Source: JAAYTY01 sp964569245 (GTDB lineage Bacteria; Fermentibacterota; Fermentibacteria; Fermentibacterales; Fermentibacteraceae). From it: DNA of 64,000 nucleotides. The notes beneath the pieces were generated by a model. The model worked only from the letters and a program-made list of their open reading frames with translations, was not told the DNA's origin and made no database searches. The translations under genes were made by a program, and so were the position numbers. Within the stretch, counting starts at the first letter, position 1; each line of letters opens with the position of its first letter. Of this stretch, positions 58,838-64,000 are shown one piece after another. The stretch covers positions 1 through 64,000 of the forward strand of contig CAZMTK010000008.1 in NCBI GenBank assembly GCA_964569245.1, read 5' to 3'.

Positions 58838-60276
58838 CTCACACCTCCGCCCACCGTTATTCCGCGGAAGCGCGCCGGGCTCGCGCCGTGGGTCATCCTC
58901 GCCGACTGTGGCGGCTCGCCCTTTCCGCAGTTGAGAAGGCCCATCGGCTGGAAGAACCGCTCGTCGGCCACGCCATCGCAGCTTCCCCAGAACTCCGTCG
59001 TCCTAGAGCCGTACAGGACCTTCTTCAGAGGGCGGCCGAGCCTCCCGTTCCTGATCTCTCGGAACCTGTCGCCTCCGAACTGGAAGTTCACCCTGTTCTG
59101 GTCGATGCTGAAGGAGCCTCTGCCCTCGATGAATATGCCGAGCCTGACCCCTGCGATGAGCTCCTCGGGTGTCGTCCGATTCCTCGACGGCTCGAGGTAG
59201 AAGTTGGGCTGGCGGTTGATGGGGAAGCTCCCGAAGTCCTGCGCCCGGCTGCACCCCCTGCTCGAGCTCCTGCCTGCGAGGAGGGCTGTGTCTCTGACGG
59301 TGCCGAACTCCTGGAACACTCCATCCTTCACCAGGTGCCACTTCTGACAGGGAACGCAGTCGTCATCCCATCCCCAGCTTGCCAGTCCCCATGGAAGCGT
59401 GTTGTCGGCGATGAAGTTCACGATATCAGACCCGTACTTCAGCCGCCCCTGGTCGGACAGCCTGACGAAGCTCCTTCCGGCATAGTTGGCCTCCCAGCCC
59501 AGCGCCCTGTCGCTCTCTGTGGGATGGCCTACGGACTCGTGCATGGTCAGGGAGAGGTTGTGCCCGTCGAGCACCAGGTCCATCGTCCCGGCCGGCCCCT
59601 CTTCCGCCATGACCTTCTCTATGGCTTCCTCGCGCAGCCTCTCTGACGACTCCACGAGGCGGTTCTCCTCGATCCACTCCCATCCCGCTGCTCGGGCTCC
59701 GCACTGCAGCGTCCTGCTCTGGGAGTCGCCCTCGTGATTGGCGTGGACGACCAGGGTCGGCTGCGTGTGGATCAGCTTCGAGGACACCAGAGAGCCCTCG
59801 GTGCTCGCCACGACGCGGTCGATCCTCTCTGCGTAGAGCTGCGCCCATGTGAGGCCCACGCGGGCATCCGCGTTCATGACCTCCGAGCACTTCTCGAGCA
59901 GGCCGATCTTCTCGAGCCTGTCCACCTCGAAGGGGTCACGCACGCAGGGCGACTCGTAGCTGCCCCTCTGCGGCTCCAGTGCAGCGAGTCTCACGCCTCC
60001 TGCGTCAGATTCGGCCCCGCTGCGCGCGATTCTGATCGCCCTCTCCACGGCGCTCCTGACGCTTTCCATGGACAGGCCGGTGCTGGACGCGAACCCCCAG
60101 CATCCGCCTACCAGCGCCCTGACACCTACTCCCTCGGAGCTGCGGAGGGACGCCTCCTCGAGCCTGCGTCCACGGAATGTGATCCGCTCGAGCGATCGGC
60201 TCTCGACCCTCGCATCACCGTACTGCACGCCTCCGGCGGCGAGCTCCGCGACTGCCTTGTCGGCGAGTTCCCTCAT
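58834..60276 (-). CDS. tldD: TldD-family zinc metalloprotease subunit
   Basis: This 480-residue catalytic subunit has HESVGH in LSLTMHESVGHPTESDRALGWEANYAG, the zinc-binding HExxxH of TldD. CSRAQDFGSFPINRQPNFYLEPS and a cysteine in GNGRLGRP-like end regions complete the family. It overlaps rseC (ATGA) and tldE (GTGA), so all three are cotranslated. Confidence 0.94.
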   Translation of the reverse strand: MRELADKAVAELAAGGVQYGDARVESRSLERITFRGRRLEEASLRSSEGVGVRALVGGCWGFASSTGLSMESVRSAVERAIRIARSGAESDAGGVRLAALEPQRGSYESPCVRDPFEVDRLEKIGLLEKCSEVMNADARVGLTWAQLYAERIDRVVASTEGSLVSSKLIHTQPTLVVHANHEGDSQSRTLQCGARAAGWEWIEENRLVESSERLREEAIEKVMAEEGPAGTMDLVLDGHNLSLTMHESVGHPTESDRALGWEANYAGRSFVRLSDQGRLKYGSDIVNFIADNTLPWGLASWGWDDDCVPCQKWHLVKDGVFQEFGTVRDTALLAGRSSSRGCSRAQDFGSFPINRQPNFYLEPSRNRTTPEELIAGVRLGIFIEGRGSFSIDQNRVNFQFGGDRFREIRNGRLGRPLKKVLYGSRTTEFWGSCDGVADERFFQPMGLLNCGKGEPPQSARMTHGASPARFRGITVGGGVR

Positions 60277-60734
60277 CGGGTCTTGTCGTCTCCTTCCCCG
60301 CCATCGGCGACCTCAGCCCTCCTGAGCACGGCGGTTATCCTCATCTGGAATCCCCTGCTTCTCGACAGCAGCTTCGAGAGCGCAAGAGCGGCCGCCAGGC
60401 CCGCAGCCAGGCCGCAGAGCGCCCTGACGGAATCTCCGGAGCCCGTGCCGTCGCCGGGAGAGAGCAGGAGCACGATGACGAGGGACGCGACCGGGAGGAG
60501 GAAGAGCGTTCCGGAGAGCATGAGGGCGGCAGCCGGCGCCAGCTCGACCTCCACCCTGTCCCCCGCCTTCGAGCCCAGAGGGTCAAGCACGCGCACCTCC
60601 CTGCTCTTCCGCATTCCGGAGCAAAGGATGCCGCACCCCTCCCGCCCGCCGCATGCACTGCAGCCGTCCGCGCCCGAGAGCGCGACGAGAGCTTCCCCGC
60701 CGGACGATTCAACCACCATGCCGTACTGCTTCAT
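60273..60734 (-). CDS. RseC/MucC-family membrane protein
   Basis: This 153-residue protein begins with a cysteine-rich domain (DGCSACGGREGCGILCSGM) and then has two transmembrane helices (LMLSGTLFLLPVASLVIVLLL and VRALCGLAAGLAAALALSKLL). RseC proteins assist Rnf or SoxR-reducing complexes and envelope stress signalling; no rnf gene is in the window. It is the first gene of the rseC-tldD-tldE run. Confidence 0.85.
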   Translation of the reverse strand: MKQYGMVVESSGGEALVALSGADGCSACGGREGCGILCSGMRKSREVRVLDPLGSKAGDRVEVELAPAAALMLSGTLFLLPVASLVIVLLLSPGDGTGSGDSVRALCGLAAGLAAALALSKLLSRSRGFQMRITAVLRRAEVADGGEGDDKTR

Positions 60735-60785
60735 GCTCCGCTCCCTTATGTTGAGTATTGCTGATGTCCTGGTGTTGCGACCAGT

Positions 60786-63320
60786 ATGTCACCCGGGAGG
60801 TGGGATTTGCTGCTGTTCGCTCTTGCTGCTATCGCTTCGGCCAGCCATTCGGAAGGATTCGACCGGCTGATCGCTCTCAGGAGGTTCGAAGATGCCCTGG
60901 CAGAGGCGACGACCGACAGCGCCAGAGCGGAGGTTCTGGAGGCGGCCGGCGAGTTCGCGGCGGCGGCTTCGCTCTGGCAGGAGATCCTGGACGACGGCTG
61001 GAGCCCGAGAGCCTTCGCCGGGAAATGGGAGGCGATCTCTTCCTGCGCATCGGATCCGGCGCTTGCCGGAAGGCTCCTCTCTGAGGAGATCTGCGGCATT
61101 CCCGGCGACCCGGGACCGGATGGGCTCCTTTCGCTCTGTCGCTCGGCTTCAGACCTCGGGCAGAGCGCTCTTGCGGACAGCCTGGCAGGCGAGCTTCTCG
61201 AGTCATGGCCGCGCTCCCGGGAGGCGATGGAATACCTTGCGGGGGAGTTCTACGACGTGCAGTACCCGGTCTGGAGCGACGACTCCGCGAAGATCGCCGT
61301 TCTGAGGGATTTCATCGAGCGCCGGGGACGCTTCTCCGGGTTCTGGAGATCCCGGGCCTGGCAGTACCTGCTCGGATCGCTTCTCTCGACCGCGGACTCG
61401 ACCGACTGGCGGGAGGTCCACGGGGAATGGCTGGCCTCCTGCCCGGAGAGCCCCCAGGCCTGGCTCACCGGGGCCGCGCTCCTCATCGACAGGGATTCCT
61501 CCTTCTCCGAGGCTCTCTCGATGACGGACTCCTGCGCTGCGCTGCTGGAGGAGGGATGGCGGCCGGAGGACATCGCGCCGGGCGAGGCCGCCCTCGTCGA
61601 GACCTCGATCAGGCTCGAGCTCGCCTTCAGACGCGCACAGGCGCTGCTCGGGACGGGAAGACCCGCGGACGCAGCCCGGATTCTCGAGCCGGTGCTGGAG
61701 CCCGGCTCGGACGGAGGGCCTGACGGGAACGCGACGACCGCTGCCTGCTGGTGGCTCATGGGAAGGATTCTGCATAGGGCCAACAGCCCAGGCGCCGACA
61801 GGGCGTTCCTCGAGGCCGCTGCGAGGGGCGACGTCGGAAACCGCTGGACACCTCTCGCGATCGAGGCGCTGGAGTCGCTGGGAGGGGAAGGCTGGCTCGA
61901 CTGGGCGAGGCGCGAAACTGGCTACGGCGGGCCGGTCTTCCAGGACGCGACGGGCATGCTCACGACCGACAGCGTGCTTCCCGGAGGGCGCATCTCCTGG
62001 TTCGACTACGACGGGGACGGCTGGGAGGATCTCCTCTGCGGCTGCAGACTATGGCGGAACATCGAAGGGCGTGCCTTCGAGGAGGTCACGGAGTCCTCGG
62101 GGCTCTCGGCATTCGTGTTCACGGGAGGCATCGGGGGCGATCTGGACGGAGACGGAGACGCCGACCTGGTGGCTTCAGGCGATCCGCCGCTGATTCTCCT
62201 CGACGAGGAAGGCCGCTTCGAGAACATGTCGTGCGCCATGGGCATGCACCCCACGGAAGGGCCTGTGGAGGGCGTCGGCCTGCTTGACTGGAATGCGGAC
62301 GGCCTCCTGGACATCTACCTGGCCTGCTACGAGCGATCGGGATCACTGGGCGAGGGCTGCCCCGACGTCTTCCTGCTGGGCGGCGAGGACGGCTTCACGA
62401 GCGCGGCTGTGCAGACGGGGATGGTCACATGGAGGGACATCCCTCTGTGCGGGCGCGGGGTCAGCCCCTGCGACTTCGACCGCGACGGCGACATCGACAT
62501 CTTCGTGTCCGTGTACAGGCTCCAGGAGAATCTAATGTGGGTGAACGAGGGCGGAGCGGCCAGGAACTCGGCGCTGGAACTCGGAATCGCGGGAGCCGAG
62601 AAGGACGGCTGGTGGGGCCACACGATCGGGAGCGCATGGGCGGACTTCGACAACGACGGCGACTGGGACCTCTTCAGCGCCAACCTGGCGCATCCCAGAT
62701 ACATCGACATATCCGACCGCAGCATGCTCCTGGTGAACGACTCCGGCTCCTTCCACGACGAGAGGGCCCTTCGAGGGATACGCTACGAGGAGACGCACTC
62801 AGTTCCGGTCTGGGGGGATTTCGACTGTGACGGCCTGCTGGACCTCTACATCACCTCCATCTACGAGGGGAGGCGGAGCTTCCTCTACAGGCAGCTTCCT
62901 GACGGATCCTTCGAGGACGTCACCCTCCTGTCAGGCACCAGGGTGATGAACGGATGGGGTGCTGCAGCGGCGGACTTCGACCAGGACGGCAGGCTGGACC
63001 TCGCCGTGGGCTCCGCGACAGGATCGAGGCTGTTCCGCAACGTCACGGAGGGCGGGAGCTGGCTCCTGGTGCGCGTCGAGCCCCCGGAGGGCGTGAACCC
63101 GTACGGCATCGGCTGCACGGTGGAGATCGAGAGCGGAGGAAGGGTCTTCCTCAGACAGATCCCGGGAGGAAGCGGAACCACCTGCCAGGACGGAGCCCTG
63201 CTGCACTTCGGACTGGGAGCCTGCGGAGAGGCCTCCTGGAGGCTCTACGTGCCGGGAGAAGCGTCGCCTGCGGCTTCGGGAAGGCTTGACGGCGTCTGCC
63301 GGCTCGTCACCGTCCCCTGA
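60786..63320 (+). CDS. Secreted TPR / FG-GAP / ASPIC-UnbV protein
   Basis: This protein of about 844 residues has a signal-like start, a TPR-type helical half (residues 20-390) and then FG-GAP calcium-binding repeats (WFDYDGDGWEDLLCG, GDLDGDGDADLVASGD, CDFDRDGDIDIFVSV, ADFDNDGDWDLFSAN, ADFDQDGRLDLAVG). It ends in an ASPIC/UnbV domain (WLLVRVEPPEGVNPYGIGCTVEIESGGRVFLRQIPGGSG). Such proteins are exported and bind surfaces or ligands. The ATG at 60786 lacks a ribosome site; a TTG at 60807, with GGGAGGTGGGA just before it and the hydrophobic segment right after, is a strong alternative start. Confidence 0.85.
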   Translation: MSPGRWDLLLFALAAIASASHSEGFDRLIALRRFEDALAEATTDSARAEVLEAAGEFAAAASLWQEILDDGWSPRAFAGKWEAISSCASDPALAGRLLSEEICGIPGDPGPDGLLSLCRSASDLGQSALADSLAGELLESWPRSREAMEYLAGEFYDVQYPVWSDDSAKIAVLRDFIERRGRFSGFWRSRAWQYLLGSLLSTADSTDWREVHGEWLASCPESPQAWLTGAALLIDRDSSFSEALSMTDSCAALLEEGWRPEDIAPGEAALVETSIRLELAFRRAQALLGTGRPADAARILEPVLEPGSDGGPDGNATTAACWWLMGRILHRANSPGADRAFLEAAARGDVGNRWTPLAIEALESLGGEGWLDWARRETGYGGPVFQDATGMLTTDSVLPGGRISWFDYDGDGWEDLLCGCRLWRNIEGRAFEEVTESSGLSAFVFTGGIGGDLDGDGDADLVASGDPPLILLDEEGRFENMSCAMGMHPTEGPVEGVGLLDWNADGLLDIYLACYERSGSLGEGCPDVFLLGGEDGFTSAAVQTGMVTWRDIPLCGRGVSPCDFDRDGDIDIFVSVYRLQENLMWVNEGGAARNSALELGIAGAEKDGWWGHTIGSAWADFDNDGDWDLFSANLAHPRYIDISDRSMLLVNDSGSFHDERALRGIRYEETHSVPVWGDFDCDGLLDLYITSIYEGRRSFLYRQLPDGSFEDVTLLSGTRVMNGWGAAAADFDQDGRLDLAVGSATGSRLFRNVTEGGSWLLVRVEPPEGVNPYGIGCTVEIESGGRVFLRQIPGGSGTTCQDGALLHFGLGACGEASWRLYVPGEASPAASGRLDGVCRLVTVP

Positions 63321-63334
63321 AGCGGCCGGGGCGG

Positions 63335-64000
63335 TCAGGAACCGGGCAGCAGCTCCGTTAGAGCGACTCCCGTCGAGTCCATGACCATCGTGGTCCTGCC
63401 GCAGTCGCCGCTCTCCAGGGCCATCCTGCCCGACGTGATCTCCACGCTCCAGACCGTGTCGAACCTGCCGGCCGGTGCGATGTAGACCACCCCCTTCGCG
63501 GCGTCGAAAAGCATCGATGCGCGGGTCGGGCAATCCTCGCTCGTGTTGCGCGCCGTCTCCAGCACCGCCATGCCCCGCTCCGGCGTCATTGCGCCCTCCA
63601 CCGCCACCAGGGACTCGACGGCGATCCTGTATCTGTCGGCACCGCATCCGTCCATGACGGCGGGGCTGGCGTCCCGCCAGGCACAGCACATGAAGTTGGT
63701 CATGACCATGAAGGGCTCGGTCGTGCGCTCGAGCACCTCGTTGCCGCTCTCTCCGACTTCTATGACCATGGCGTCGCCGGAGGCGTCTGCGACGATCACG
63801 TGCAGGGGCGTGTCTTCGCACTGGACGAAGGTGTCGTTCGCGACGAGATCCCTGATATCGGCCATGTCGGCGCCCCTCAGCAAAAGGGCGTAGAACGGCC
63901 AGAAGATGAACGCATTCCCGGAGTCGGGCGAAGGGCCGGTCCACGGGGCATCGGTGACCTGGAGGGCCGAGAACCGGCCGTCGGCCGTCATGCCTGCCGT
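63335..64000 (-). CDS. Linear amide C-N hydrolase (C45/choloylglycine-type), partial
   Basis: The open frame runs off the right edge, so the N terminus with the catalytic cysteine is missing. The visible residues hold AFIFWPFYALLLRGADMADIRDLVANDTFVQCEDTPLHVIVADASGDAMVIEVGE and PFMVMTNF, typical of the C45 acyltransferase/choloylglycine hydrolase (Ntn) fold. The frame upstream of the Met at 63991 encodes TAG-M-TADGRFSAL, which continues the domain, so that Met is not the start. It converges on the FG-GAP gene with a 14-base gap. Confidence 0.72.
   Translation of the reverse strand, partial: TAGMTADGRFSALQVTDAPWTGPSPDSGNAFIFWPFYALLLRGADMADIRDLVANDTFVQCEDTPLHVIVADASGDAMVIEVGESGNEVLERTTEPFMVMTNFMCCAWRDASPAVMDGCGADRYRIAVESLVAVEGAMTPERGMAVLETARNTSEDCPTRASMLFDAAKGVVYIAPAGRFDTVWSVEITSGRMALESGDCGRTTMVMDSTGVALTELLPGS

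Overview
The window is chromosomal DNA of a GC-rich, Gram-negative, probably anaerobic bacterium of the wider FCB/candidate-phylum kind. Fermentibacterota-like is my best guess, at low to moderate confidence. The clues are PorU- and PorV-like type IX secretion proteins, secreted proteases ending in type-A sorting or FlgD-like tails, heptose and LPS-export genes, FG-GAP/ASPIC proteins, and a double-cubane/2-hydroxyacyl-CoA dehydratase-type reductase with its activator. Genes are packed tightly, GTG and TTG starts are common, and many junctions overlap by 1-4 bases. No rRNA, tRNA, CRISPR array or transposase was found.

Layout. (1) 1-1.6 kb is a block of visibly lower GC that looks like an integron gene-cassette array without an integrase: two attC sites, a third core site, a peroxiredoxin cassette and a cassette of unknown function. 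(2) 1.8-17.4 kb (minus strand) is one long run headed by a divIVA-like gene and a candidate promoter. It encodes a PorU-like C25 peptidase, a PorV-like barrel, an M6 metalloprotease, a DUF5683-like lipoprotein, an HExxH metallopeptidase, a propeller-like protein, a large beta-rich surface protein and an Omp85-type barrel. (3) 17.4-19.7 kb has yggS and comM; comM has a promoter that predicts a leaderless mRNA. (4) 19.8-25.3 kb (plus strand) has a structured leader, a SAM methyltransferase, a 2-hydroxyacyl-CoA dehydratase-like subunit, an 869-residue two-module reductase ending in a double-cubane-type module, and the ASKHA ATPase activator. (5) 25.4-30.0 kb (minus) is the ffh-rpsP-khpA-rimM-trmD-rplS-rnhB-yraN operon. 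(6) 30.0-36.4 kb (minus) has heptose kinase and cytidylyltransferase, a membrane glycosyltransferase-like protein, an Nfu-type protein, rsmB, a PASTA protein, rpe and a lipoprotein.

(7) 36.5-45.6 kb (plus) has a DUF3467 protein, a YbbR-like protein, an unknown membrane-anchored protein, rpoZ, a parvulin lipoprotein, an LpoA-like lipoprotein, a ROK kinase, lptD and a ferritin-like protein. (8) 45.6-50.2 kb (plus) has HU with a good promoter and terminator, then glycan genes (GT2, polyprenyl glycosylphosphotransferase), a class V aminotransferase and a small duplicated protein. (9) 50.1-54.7 kb has an unrecognised 540-residue protein, then a thioredoxin, thioredoxin reductase, two-site disulfide oxidoreductase and outer-membrane barrel operon. 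(10) 54.7-64.0 kb has a transporter/spermidine-synthase/TPR fusion, tldE-tldD-rseC, a TPR/FG-GAP/ASPIC protein and a partial C45/choloylglycine-type hydrolase.

Taken together, the genes describe a cell that builds an LPS outer membrane (hldE parts, lptD, Omp85), exports and anchors proteases by a T9SS-like route, manages thiols with a dedicated Trx/PDO set, and carries out an ATP-driven low-potential reduction whose substrate is unknown.
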